From: a bacterium
Lineage (GTDB): Bacteria; Verrucomicrobiota; Verrucomicrobiia; Limisphaerales; RI-55
Reading direction: 5' to 3'
NCBI GenBank assembly: GCA_016124235.1
Contig: WGOC01000002.1
Coordinates: forward strand, 186,001 to 250,000
DNA length: 64,000 nucleotides
Positions within the stretch are counted from its first letter, which is position 1. Each line of letters begins with the position of its first letter. Shown here one piece after another: positions 32,221-41,248 of this stretch. Both the position numbers and the translations under genes were made by a program. The notes beneath the pieces were generated by a model. The model did no database searches, was not told where the DNA came from, and was given only the letters and a program-made list of their open reading frames with translations.

Positions 32221-34197
32221 TCAGGACTGATCTTCGGTTTGCTCTTCGTCGGTCACTCGATGCAGGTCGATGAACGGCGGGATGGGGCAATCGACGGCAT
32301 CGGCAATGGCGCGGAGCATTTCCGCCTCGCGCGGCGCCAGTTCGCCATCGCTCGCCACGGCGTGGGCGGCCGCCTGCAGGAAACGCTTTTTGATGATCGG
32401 GACTGTGTGCGCCAGCTTGTTCAACGCTTCATCCACCTGTCGCAGACCGGATTCGCGTTCGGGCGGCGCCGGACAATTTGCCGGATTCGCCCCCAGCGAA
32501 ACAATGGCTTCGGCATAGGCCCGACCGGCGGCTTCCGGATCCTTGTGTCCGAGGCGAGTCAGCAACGCCAGAACACGGGCAACATCCTCCATGAGCGGCG
32601 CCATCGAGTAGTATTGGATCACGTCCCGCCGACGGCCTTCAAACGCTGGCGCCAAGTGGCGGTCCAGACATTTCTCCAACGCATATTCGAAAAGGTCGAC
32701 TTGCCGATCGGCCTCGATCAACTGACGGGCCACCGCGCGAAATTGGCGGTAATCTTCCGGCGACAATTCACGCAACGCGGGAATGGTCAACTCAAGCAAC
32801 GGCAACCGCGCGGTCGGCGCCAAGTCCGATGTGACCGCGCGCAGGTTTTCAGTCGTTGCACGCGCGTCTGCGGATAACCCAGAGGCAATCGCGGACAATT
32901 GCTTTTCCCGAATCGTTTCGTCGTTATCAAGCAACAAGCCAAAGATGACCATCGGCGCCCGGGCGGGATCACGAATCGCCGAGAGCAGTTCATCCGGCAA
33001 CGAATCACGCCATGCCGTCGAGGCCTCGAGATGCGTCGCCTTTGGCACACCCGTGGTGTGGAGCACTTCGCGCGCGCTGACGGACGCACGGGAAACGCGA
33101 CGCGGCATCGGCGGCGGCATCGCGCCCGTATCCACCATTTGCGAGACCAGCGGACTCGCAGTGCCACTCGTGATTCCAGCGATTTGGGGAAATTCTCCGT
33201 CGAAGTTCGGATCAATCGCCTTGATGCGATCAATCAACGGCGGGTGGGTCGCCATCAATCCAAGGAAGGACGACCCGAGCCCATTGCCGAAAAACATGTG
33301 ACTCGCCTCCGAGGCATGCGGCGAATGCAATCGCGATCCTTCGCGCAGCCCGCCGATCTTTTTCAAGGCACCCGCAATGCCATCGGGATTGCGCGTGAAC
33401 TGCACCGCCGAGGCGTCGGCGAGAAACTCGCGCTGACGCGAAACGGCCGCCTGAATGAGCCGTCCAAAGAAAACGCCAATCGAACCAATCACGATCAACG
33501 CCAGGCCGATGAAGGGAAGCGGATTGCCGCCGCGATTGTCGTTGCGCGCGCCAAGGTAGTATGCGCGTCGCGAGGTCGAATAGAGCAGCACGCGCCCGAT
33601 CACGGCGAGGCACAGGATGCCGAAGATCACGCCCATCAAACGAAGGTTCATGCGCATGTCGCCGTTCAGAATGTGGCTGAACTCGTGGGCGATCACTCCC
33701 TGCAATTCGTCGCGGCTCAAGATTTTCACACAACCACGCGTCACGCCGATCACGGCATCGTTGGGGGCGAAGCCGGCCGCGAATGCGTTGATGCCGCCTT
33801 CGTCGGGCAGAAGATACACCGGCGGCACCGCAGTGCCCGACGCGAGTGCCATTTCTTCAACGACGTTGAGCAGCCGCCGTTCGTCCGCATCATCAGTGTT
33901 GGGTGAGATTTTGGTTCCACCCAGCATTTCGGCGACGGCGGCACCGCCGCGACGCAGTTCGGCCATTTTGAAAAGCGAACCAAAGAGCACAATCAGACAG
34001 GTGCCACCGGCGACGCCGAGGAACATCTGGAGGTTCCAAAGGGCCGCCGGGCCGTTGCGCTGAAACTGGTCGCGGAGAAATATGCCGGCGAACACCAGAT
34101 AGATGCCCGCGATGATGCAAACGACTGCGGCAACGAAATACAGCACCAACCATTTGGTGCTGCGCCGCGCGCGATCCTGTCGTTCAAAGAAGTCCAT
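32221..34197 (-). CDS. M48 family (HtpX-like) membrane metalloprotease with C-terminal extension
   Basis: 658 residues. Two N-terminal transmembrane helices (about 16-40 and 58-78), then the M48 catalytic domain with zinc motif HEFSH (171-175), a further hydrophobic pair (about 185-205, 228-248) and the third ligand Glu in REFLADASAV (Glu257). The C-terminal half (about 390-658) is a soluble, helical extension not present in HtpX itself; its last part (AAAHAVASDGELAPREAEMLRAIADA) reads like a TerB/DnaJ-associated helical domain. Membrane quality-control protease by family. LemA genes often sit next to such proteases; here lemA lies two genes upstream on the same strand. Confidence 0.92.
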   Translation of the reverse strand: MDFFERQDRARRSTKWLVLYFVAAVVCIIAGIYLVFAGIFLRDQFQRNGPAALWNLQMFLGVAGGTCLIVLFGSLFKMAELRRGGAAVAEMLGGTKISPNTDDADERRLLNVVEEMALASGTAVPPVYLLPDEGGINAFAAGFAPNDAVIGVTRGCVKILSRDELQGVIAHEFSHILNGDMRMNLRLMGVIFGILCLAVIGRVLLYSTSRRAYYLGARNDNRGGNPLPFIGLALIVIGSIGVFFGRLIQAAVSRQREFLADASAVQFTRNPDGIAGALKKIGGLREGSRLHSPHASEASHMFFGNGLGSSFLGLMATHPPLIDRIKAIDPNFDGEFPQIAGITSGTASPLVSQMVDTGAMPPPMPRRVSRASVSAREVLHTTGVPKATHLEASTAWRDSLPDELLSAIRDPARAPMVIFGLLLDNDETIREKQLSAIASGLSADARATTENLRAVTSDLAPTARLPLLELTIPALRELSPEDYRQFRAVARQLIEADRQVDLFEYALEKCLDRHLAPAFEGRRRDVIQYYSMAPLMEDVARVLALLTRLGHKDPEAAGRAYAEAIVSLGANPANCPAPPERESGLRQVDEALNKLAHTVPIIKKRFLQAAAHAVASDGELAPREAEMLRAIADAVDCPIPPFIDLHRVTDEEQTEDQS

Positions 34198-34388
34198 TTG
34201 AGGAAGGGCAACACTCCTGTCGCCCGGAGTTTTTCAGACTGCCCCACGCGACAGAAATGTCGTCGCTCCAACTTATGCGCACGACAGCTTCAATCCCGCT
34301 CTCCGCCGAGATGGCTGCCAAGAGAAGAAATGAAACCGCCTTGCGTCCCGCGGAAACATAGACAGATCGTGACGGATCGATGCTTTCC

Positions 34389-34847
34389 CTATTCATCAGG
34401 CTTCGATAGGGACCTGGTTTGCCCCCAAAGCGCGGCAAACTCATACCAGAAGAGAAGTGCCGCCAGTAGAAAAGCGAACGTCGGAAAAAGCATATCATCT
34501 CCGATCCCCTTTTCAGAAGGAGTAATCGACAATTTGACGTAGTCGATCGCAAAGATACCAAGGAAGCATGTCGTCGTTACAGCCAAACTACCTACCACGA
34601 TCAGATCGAGTGTATGGTGGCGGCTAGAAAACTTGGCAACCATCAGAATAACTCCACCGGCAGCCAGCGCAATGCCGACCACGTAGAGCAAACGATGAGG
34701 ATGCGAGGCAAAATACCGTGAGCCATCAGCCGCCAAAAAACTCCGAATCGCGTCAACAAGTTCAAGACCGATGAACAACAGGAACACGATCACTACCATC
34801 GCTTTGACGAAAGCAATAGCTCTTGGAGGTTTGCAACTCGTAGCCAT
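34389..34847 (-). CDS. Uncharacterised membrane protein between lemA and the M48 gene
   Basis: 152 residues from ATG 34847 (MATSCKPPRAIAF). Four hydrophobic helices (about 12-32, 48-70, 80-100 and 118-138). The frame is open to 34919 upstream but the extension is basic and unconvincing. No recognised family. It is on the same strand as lemA (74 bases away) and the M48 protease (191 bases away). It looks less GC-rich than both. Possibly inserted into a lemA-protease pair. Confidence 0.65.
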   Translation of the reverse strand: MATSCKPPRAIAFVKAMVVIVFLLFIGLELVDAIRSFLAADGSRYFASHPHRLLYVVGIALAAGGVILMVAKFSSRHHTLDLIVVGSLAVTTTCFLGIFAIDYVKLSITPSEKGIGDDMLFPTFAFLLAALLFWYEFAALWGQTRSLSKPDE

Positions 34848-34920
34848 CTGGTTTCTGTGCAATTGGAGGCTCTTGAAACGAATTCTTGTCGCGAGGCTCC
34901 TACCATTCGCTAAACACAAC

Positions 34921-35526
34921 TTAGGTAAACGAAACTTTCGGCGCTTCCTTCTCGGCTTCGTTCGTGATCTGGAACAATTCGGCCGGGCCGAAATTGAACA
35001 TGCCCGCGATGATGTTGCTCGGGAAGATTTCGCGTTTCGTGTTGTAGGCCATCACCGAGTCATTGAATGCCTGCCGCGCGAACGACACCTTGTTTTCGGT
35101 CGAAGTGAGTTCTTCCATCAACTGCGCCATGTTCTGGTTGGCCTTGAGATCGGGATACGCCTCGGACAGCGCAAACAATTTGCCAAGTGTGCCTGTGAGT
35201 GCGGCCTCGGCGCCCATGAGTTGTTGCATGGCTTGCGGATTGCCCGGATTGGCCGCCGCTTGTGCGCCAGCGTTTGCCGCCGCGTTGCGCGCCTTGATAA
35301 CGTTTTCGAGCGTTTCGCGCTCGTGCTTCATGTAGCCCTTGGCCGTTTCGACCAGGTTGGGGATCAGATCGTAGCGCCGCTTGAGTTGCACATCGATCTG
35401 GGCGAACGCGTTCTTGAACCGGTTGCGCAACGCCACCAGCCCGTTGTACGAACCCATCGCCCAGAGGCCGACCACAATCAGCGGCACGAAAATCACGAGG
35501 AGAATGATGATCAACGTTGTTGTCAT
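34921..35526 (-). CDS. lemA: LemA family protein
   Basis: 201 residues. N-terminal membrane anchor (TTLIIILLVIFVPLIVVGLW, residues 3-22), then the LemA helical domain: YNGLVALRNRFKNAFAQIDV, QLKRRYDLIPNLVETAKGYMKHE and the C-terminal FARQAFNDSVMAYNTKREIFPSNIIAGMFNF, all strongly conserved in the family. Molecular function not established; commonly beside an HtpX/M48-type protease or a TPM-domain protein, which fits the downstream M48 gene. Confidence 0.95.
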   Translation of the reverse strand: MTTTLIIILLVIFVPLIVVGLWAMGSYNGLVALRNRFKNAFAQIDVQLKRRYDLIPNLVETAKGYMKHERETLENVIKARNAAANAGAQAAANPGNPQAMQQLMGAEAALTGTLGKLFALSEAYPDLKANQNMAQLMEELTSTENKVSFARQAFNDSVMAYNTKREIFPSNIIAGMFNFGPAELFQITNEAEKEAPKVSFT

Positions 35527-35574
35527 AACTTTGCTTTCGTTAAGTTATCGCCAGCCTAACGTTCGAAGACCCGT

Positions 35575-35991
35575 TCACAAATTATTTTCTGGGCGGGCGA
35601 TTGTATTCCGCGGGTTCCAAACGATTTCCCAAAGGTGCCCGTCGGGCGAGGAAAAGATGCCCGCCCAGCCGCCCCAGGAGAGCAAAGCCGGATCGCGGCG
35701 CACGGTCGCTCCCGCTTTAATCGCCCGGTGCATGAGCCGATCCACTTCCGCCTTGCTGCCGACATTCCACGAACACATTGCGGACAGCGAACCAGCGTCG
35801 ACGGACTTCTGGTTTGTGAATTCGGCAAATGCCGTTTGGTCCATCAATGCGAGCGTGAAGGCCGACGTCTGGAAGAAGACGGCCATTGGCAATTCGCGTT
35901 CCAGCGTCCACTCAAACACTTCCGTGTAAAAACGGGTCGCCGCCGGCAAATCAGCAACCGGCAGCGTCAGGTACGTCAAGGAACCAGCCAT
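35575..35991 (-). CDS. VOC family (glyoxalase-like) protein
   Basis: 138 residues, one vicinal-oxygen-chelate domain of paired beta-alpha-beta-beta-beta modules. Opening LTYLTLPVADLPAATRFYTEVFEWTLE and the closing FSSPDGHLWEIVWNP with a metal-type Glu are typical. The superfamily includes glyoxalases, dioxygenases and antibiotic-binding proteins, so the substrate cannot be told. Lies 48 bases upstream of lemA in a same-strand run. Confidence 0.88.
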   Translation of the reverse strand: MAGSLTYLTLPVADLPAATRFYTEVFEWTLERELPMAVFFQTSAFTLALMDQTAFAEFTNQKSVDAGSLSAMCSWNVGSKAEVDRLMHRAIKAGATVRRDPALLSWGGWAGIFSSPDGHLWEIVWNPRNTIARPENNL

Positions 35992-36035
35992 CGATCATGA
36001 ACGCCCCGCAGGTCGATTTAATCGTCGCAATCGGT

Positions 36036-36881
36036 TCATCCCCGGAACGCCGCAAGCAGCCCGAACAAAAGCAGAAACACCACGAGGCCGAGAAAAATCC
36101 AGACCACGATCGACGTGCGATATTTGATGTGGGGTGTTTGCGCGATCACCTCCTGATATTCCTCGGAGAAAACCATTTTCCCTTTTTGGGAAAAGAGCAG
36201 GTAGAGAATGTAGCCGTTGATGAGTGTGCCCAGCGGAAAGCCGAGGAGACCGATCCCGGAAAAGATCCCGGCAACAATGCGCGCCCACGGTTTGAGTCGC
36301 CGCAGACCGATGGCAACGGCCAGCTGGAGGCCACCCAATACGACGAAAACAACCCCGAAACCAACCAGAAACGCCGGTTCGCCCTGGCCACTCGGTGCGC
36401 GCGAAACAGACCCCAGCAAGGAGAACGCAAAGACGACGCCCATCACCAACATGGCAACGGCACCAAGCCCGTACAAAATCCCAATCGATTTAACCGAGGC
36501 TTCGTGTTTGATGTGTTCGTTGCGAATGTCCTCGGCGTCATTCGAAGCAACGCCTTCCCGCATGCGCTGCACCGCCAACGGTTTGCAGGTGGCGCAGACA
36601 AAGCCGTCGCCCAGCCGGACAACTTCGTCCATCGGAAAAGTGCCACCACAGCCGGTGCACACCACCCCGGACATTGCCAGGGGCGCCGGTGGCGGCGGAG
36701 CTTGCGGCGCGGTTTCATTCGCACCGCCGTCAAATACCTCGGCGCACGGCTGCCAATTGGCCATTCCCTCCCGCCAGATCAATGTTTCACCGGCAATTGC
36801 GCCCGTTCCACGAAGATTCTGAAATTCCTCATCTGAAACCGGCCCCATTTGTTTGCCGTCGCTCGCGTAGAACCAGCTCAT
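36036..36881 (-). CDS. GYF-domain (DUF4339) membrane protein with zinc ribbon
   Basis: 281 residues. An N-terminal GYF_2 domain (MSWFYASDGKQMGPVSDEEF... TLIWREGMANWQP, 1-45), a Pro/Ala linker, a zinc-ribbon-like pair of Cys motifs (CTGCGG near 75 and CATCK near 95), then about four transmembrane helices with a C-terminal hydrophobic end. GYF_2 domains bind proline-rich or other peptides and are often fused to membrane regions in environmental bacteria. Specific role unknown. 44 bases from the VOC gene, same strand. Confidence 0.85.
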   Translation of the reverse strand: MSWFYASDGKQMGPVSDEEFQNLRGTGAIAGETLIWREGMANWQPCAEVFDGGANETAPQAPPPPAPLAMSGVVCTGCGGTFPMDEVVRLGDGFVCATCKPLAVQRMREGVASNDAEDIRNEHIKHEASVKSIGILYGLGAVAMLVMGVVFAFSLLGSVSRAPSGQGEPAFLVGFGVVFVVLGGLQLAVAIGLRRLKPWARIVAGIFSGIGLLGFPLGTLINGYILYLLFSQKGKMVFSEEYQEVIAQTPHIKYRTSIVVWIFLGLVVFLLLFGLLAAFRG

Positions 36882-36932
36882 AACCTCAATCCCCTGTTTG
36901 CTCTGTTTCGCGTCGAATCTGTCTGGGGCGGC

Positions 36933-37655
36933 TTATTGCGCCGGCTTGCTGAACAACGCATCGTCCAGCTCGATTCCTTGTTTGATCTCCTTGATCGTCA
37001 TCTTGACGCCTCCAGGTCCGGCCTCAATGTCGATCTTGTACGGCAACTTGATGCCGTCGACTTCGCGATAGTCACTCAATTTCGAAACAACGGTGACTTT
37101 GCCCTGCTCGGTGTCGGCAATGGTTTTGAGCTGCGTCAACAAATGCGTGTCTTCGCTGAGATACATTGTGTCGACCGAGCCATCCTTGGACTTGCCTTCA
37201 ATGACGTCATTGCTTTTGCCATCAACCGTTTCCTTGCCTTTGTAAGTCCATTCGCTGTAGCGCGAAAGCAGCTCCACATCGCGATAAAAATCCGCCTGTT
37301 GTTGCGCCTGCTTGAGCTGGCCACCGCTCTTTTCCATCAAGCCGGTCCACGGATTTTTTGACCACGCGACCTTGCCGTCGTAGCCCTCAACCACCTTGCC
37401 CATGCCGGGAAGATCGATTTCCGTACGCTGTTTGTCCGGCGCCTTGGACATGATGACCATGTCCGCGTTGATTCCCTGCGCCGGCATTTCGATCACCGCC
37501 TTCATCTGCCGGCTCTTGATCTTTTTGTATGCGTCCACGCCACCGATCGCCTTCAGATGTTCCTTGATCAACGATTCCGGTGATGGATCTGCGAAAAGTG
37601 GTGAATTACCCGCGAGGAAAGCCGCGGCCAGGAGAATGGGAAAAAGTTTCTTCAT
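36933..37655 (-). CDS. Exported protein of the outer-membrane lipoprotein-sorting-like type
   Basis: 240 residues from ATG 37655 with a signal peptide (MKKLFPILLAAAFLAGNSPLFA). The mature part begins SPESLIKEHLKAIGGVDAYKKIKSRQMKAV, then alternating strands (GKVVEGYDGKVAWSKNPWTGL, KVTVVSKLSDYREVDGIKLPYKI) in the manner of LolA/LolB-like or DUF4292-like half-barrel proteins. Probably binds a lipid or hydrophobic ligand in the periplasm; inferred from fold pattern only. A longer frame to 37742 lacks a signal at its start. Confidence 0.75.
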   Translation of the reverse strand: MKKLFPILLAAAFLAGNSPLFADPSPESLIKEHLKAIGGVDAYKKIKSRQMKAVIEMPAQGINADMVIMSKAPDKQRTEIDLPGMGKVVEGYDGKVAWSKNPWTGLMEKSGGQLKQAQQQADFYRDVELLSRYSEWTYKGKETVDGKSNDVIEGKSKDGSVDTMYLSEDTHLLTQLKTIADTEQGKVTVVSKLSDYREVDGIKLPYKIDIEAGPGGVKMTIKEIKQGIELDDALFSKPAQ

Positions 37656-37890
37656 TGGGATAAGTTCTGGCGAAACTATCGGTGCGTGACGAAATTGCAA
37701 TCGCGGAATCGGATATAAGGTGAACCATCCACAAAACGACATTTCGCCACCAAGCCATCCACCGCAAAGAAACCCACCCCGGACTTGCCGTGTGGGTTCA
37801 AACTGTGCCGGCTAACCCAATCGCCGGCCCTTCAACACGACATGCAAATTGCCAATGGAGACTCGGTTTCCTAAGTTGGCGCACCTGCAC

Positions 37891-40800
37891 ATGACGAAGA
37901 TCCTTCATCGACCGCCGAAGTGGCGCCGGTCCGGCATTTTGCTCGCGGGGCTGGTCGCCCTCAATGCGGCGATGGCCGCCGAGAAACTCGAGGTCAACCA
38001 GGAGCTTGGCCTCAAGCATCCGGCGGGCTTTGTCATCACCCGTTTCGCAACGCGGGAGATGGCCCCGGACGCGACGGCGCTGACGTTCGATTCGCAGGGT
38101 CGGGTCGTCGTCTCTGGGCGCGGCTGGATCAAACGCCTGGAAGACAAGGACGACGATGGCGTCGCCGACGAGGCGGTGGACTTCGCCGAACCAGCAACCG
38201 GCGCGCGCGGAATGGTGTTCGTCGGCAACGATCTTTACTGCCTCTCCGACGGTTGGCTGGGCCGGTATCTCGATTCGGATGGCGACGGCCTGGCCGACGG
38301 AACTCCGCAGCGTTTCTTCAGGTTCGCCTTTGGCCCGGAGGGCGTTTTCACGATGCGGCGCGGACCAGACGGCGCGTGGTATGTCATGGCCGGCCAGCAA
38401 GCCGGGCTCGGTCCTTCCCACTGGAACTTCCCCGGCTCGCCCATTCGCAATCCGGTGGGCGGCGCGCTTCTGCACATTTCGCCGGACCTGAGCCGAAGTG
38501 AAGTGGTCGCCGATGGTTTTTTGCACGCGGACGATTTCGACTTCCATCAGAACGGCCCGATTTTCACTTACGATCAGGGCTACGCGCGGGACAATTTTTT
38601 ACCGTGGATGACTTTCCCACGATTGTTCCAAGTCGCACATGGCGCCAACCACGGCTGGCACGCCGAACCGGGCGAAGAACCACGGGCGCTGCCCGATTAT
38701 GATCCCGCGCAAGTTCCCGTGCTGTGGTCCGCCAACGCCGGTGAACCGTCGGGCATGACGTTCTACCGCCATCACCAATTCCCCACGGACTATCGGGGCG
38801 GGCTCTTCACCGCCGACTGGGAAAATGGCCGCGTTTGGTTCTTCAAGTTGCAACCGTTTCAATCGGGCTTTACCGCCGCGCCAAGTCCGTTCATCGAACC
38901 GGTCGGACACAATGGGTTCACACCAACCGCGATGGCCGTCGCCAAGGATGGTTCCCTCTACATCGCCACCGGCGGCCGCGGAACCGGCAGTGGGATTTAT
39001 CGGGTGAAATATACCAAGGTTGATCCAAAGACGGGAAAGCTGCCGGACCAGCCGCCACCTTACCTGAGCAATCTCGACGCGGTCTTGCGCGCACCCCAGC
39101 GGCTCGAATCGTGGTCGCGTGCCGAATGGATGCCTTTGGCGATGCGCGAGGGCCGGCGCAGTTTTCAACAAGTCGCGATGAGCATCGGTGATCCCGAGGA
39201 CTACAAGCTCGTGGCGATCGACGTAATGACCGAACTCTTTGGCGGCTTGACGCGTTGGGAAGCCAACATCACCGCGAAGGCACCGTTCCCTTCCGTCCGC
39301 GCCCGAACGGCCTGTTCGATCGCCCGCTACCAATTCGAAGGTTCGTTACCGGTCCTGCAGGAATTGCTGCGGGATGAATCGCCGCTCGTCCTGCGGGCGG
39401 CGTTGGAGGTCTACGTCGATCAATCGGCTCAACTGCCGCCCCTCGAGTTATACCGCGTGGCGTCGCAATTTCTCGATCACGTTGATCCGCGTGTACACGA
39501 AGAAGCGATGGCCCTGGCGGCAAAAATGCCCGAGGCCCAGTGGCAGCAATTGGTGAAACTATCAGCCAAGAAATCGCCGCTCTATAACCTGATGTTGGCG
39601 CGCGCCCGGCTCAAACGCCACCCCGTCACGAGCGAGCCGAATGCGGACTCCCTGAGCAGTGCGATCAGCGTCCTGCGCCAACCGGAAAAAGGCACGCCGG
39701 AACTTGGGCTCCAAGCGCTCAAAGTGGTGCGCGACAGTTTTGGCGGCTTCCGTTACGACGCACCCACCGCCGAGGCCTTCGCCAACTACGAGTTGAAAAT
39801 CAGCCCGACCAATCGACCTGACATGACCGCCGCCGTTTTGCAGGCAACGCGGCCACTGTTCCCGGCGGGCAACCCGATTGTGGATGCTGAACTGGCGCGG
39901 ACGCTCGCGCTATTTGAGGACAACGATCCCGCCACCCCGCTCCGCATGCTCGGCGCGTTCGGCGCGCAAACTCCGGTCGCGTCCGACATTCATTACCTGG
40001 ATTGCATCGCTCGCTTGAATCCCTCCGGACCCGTGCCCGCCCTCACGAATCTCGCTGAAGTTTTTCTCTGGCTGGACAACAAGATTGGGCCGTCGGGGAA
40101 ACTGCCAGGTTTGAACTGGCGCCCGCGAGCGATCGAAATTGCGACGCAGTTGATCAAACGTCATCCGGATATCGGCACGGCGTTGGTGAGCAACGCGAAG
40201 TTTCCCGATCCTGCACATGCCTGGCTGGCCGGCGCACTCGATCCCAAGTTGCGCGACAAAGCGCGTGAACGCTTCCTCGAATTCAGCTCACAGACGAATC
40301 GCTTCGTCTGGAACACTGACGTTATCAAGTTGCTCGCGGAATCTCCCTCGGAGGAGTTGTTCCGTCGCTTGCGGGCGCAATGGGACCATCCCGAACTACA
40401 CGACGCCATCGTCCAGGCGCTGGCCAAAGATCCCCAAGCCCGGGACCGCGAATGGTTTGTCGCGGCGCTCGTTTCCGCCGATTCCGAAACCACCGCCGGT
40501 GCGTTACACGCACTCACAAAACTGGATGATCCCAAACCGGACGAAATCATCGCTTCGGTTATCCAGGTCCTGCATCGCGCCGTCGCCCGCCCCGATCAGG
40601 TCGAAACCCGCAAAGCAGCGATCGATTGGCTCAACAAACGCGGCGGTTGGACCGGAACCATTTCCGAATCCGCGCATGACCGGCGCAGCCTGGACCTGAT
40701 CTACCAGCCGGTCTTTGACTGGTTCGCGCGGGCACATACGCCGGAAGCAGCGAAGATTGCCGGAATGACGGACGACGAATTCAAATATTGGGAGACACAG

Positions 40801-41226
40801 ATCACGGAAGCTCCCTGGACGCTCGGCAAGGCGACTCGGGGCGAAGTAATTTTCAAGGAGCACCGCTGCGCGGAATGTCACGTGGGCGGTTCGGGATACG
40901 GGCCGAGTCTCGCCAGTCTGTCGCGGACGTATCCTCCCGCCGGCTTGATGCGCAAAGTGGTTTATCCGCATCTCGACGTGGCACCCGGCGAAGGGGTCGT
41001 CGAACTCGTGCTGCGCAGCGGCGAACGGCTTTCCGGCATCGTTGTTTTTGAGTCACTGGACAACGTCATCCTCCGGCAGGAGGACGGCGTGACCGTGCGG
41101 ATCAGTCAGTCGGAAATTGCGCGGCGGCGGATCACGAACGATTCGATCATGCCGGTCGGCCTGCTCAAGGACGTGAACGCGCGCAGCCTCGCGGATTTGC
41201 ACGCCTATCTGGAGACACTGGACTGA
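37891..41226 (+). CDS. PVC-type heme-binding CxxCH protein
   Basis: 1111 residues from ATG 37891, which puts a signal peptide (KWRRSGILLAGLVALNAAMAA) close to the start; ATG 37855 and TTG 37849 are alternatives. Domain order: a beta-propeller dehydrogenase-like domain (about 30-370, with LTFDSQGRVVVSGR, DKDDDGVADE, MFRRGPDGAWYV-type strands and GFTPTAMAVAKDGSLYIATGG), a long helical-repeat region (about 400-900), then a cytochrome c domain with CAECH (C993, C996, H997), and a last beta domain (RSGERLSGIVVFESLDNVILRQ) usual for this family. Exported, likely periplasmic electron transfer tied to sugar or polyol oxidation by analogy; substrate unknown. Confidence 0.93.
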   Translation: MTKILHRPPKWRRSGILLAGLVALNAAMAAEKLEVNQELGLKHPAGFVITRFATREMAPDATALTFDSQGRVVVSGRGWIKRLEDKDDDGVADEAVDFAEPATGARGMVFVGNDLYCLSDGWLGRYLDSDGDGLADGTPQRFFRFAFGPEGVFTMRRGPDGAWYVMAGQQAGLGPSHWNFPGSPIRNPVGGALLHISPDLSRSEVVADGFLHADDFDFHQNGPIFTYDQGYARDNFLPWMTFPRLFQVAHGANHGWHAEPGEEPRALPDYDPAQVPVLWSANAGEPSGMTFYRHHQFPTDYRGGLFTADWENGRVWFFKLQPFQSGFTAAPSPFIEPVGHNGFTPTAMAVAKDGSLYIATGGRGTGSGIYRVKYTKVDPKTGKLPDQPPPYLSNLDAVLRAPQRLESWSRAEWMPLAMREGRRSFQQVAMSIGDPEDYKLVAIDVMTELFGGLTRWEANITAKAPFPSVRARTACSIARYQFEGSLPVLQELLRDESPLVLRAALEVYVDQSAQLPPLELYRVASQFLDHVDPRVHEEAMALAAKMPEAQWQQLVKLSAKKSPLYNLMLARARLKRHPVTSEPNADSLSSAISVLRQPEKGTPELGLQALKVVRDSFGGFRYDAPTAEAFANYELKISPTNRPDMTAAVLQATRPLFPAGNPIVDAELARTLALFEDNDPATPLRMLGAFGAQTPVASDIHYLDCIARLNPSGPVPALTNLAEVFLWLDNKIGPSGKLPGLNWRPRAIEIATQLIKRHPDIGTALVSNAKFPDPAHAWLAGALDPKLRDKARERFLEFSSQTNRFVWNTDVIKLLAESPSEELFRRLRAQWDHPELHDAIVQALAKDPQARDREWFVAALVSADSETTAGALHALTKLDDPKPDEIIASVIQVLHRAVARPDQVETRKAAIDWLNKRGGWTGTISESAHDRRSLDLIYQPVFDWFARAHTPEAAKIAGMTDDEFKYWETQITEAPWTLGKATRGEVIFKEHRCAECHVGGSGYGPSLASLSRTYPPAGLMRKVVYPHLDVAPGEGVVELVLRSGERLSGIVVFESLDNVILRQEDGVTVRISQSEIARRRITNDSIMPVGLLKDVNARSLADLHAYLETLD

Positions 41227-41248
41227 AGGGTGTCGACCGGATTTCCGA

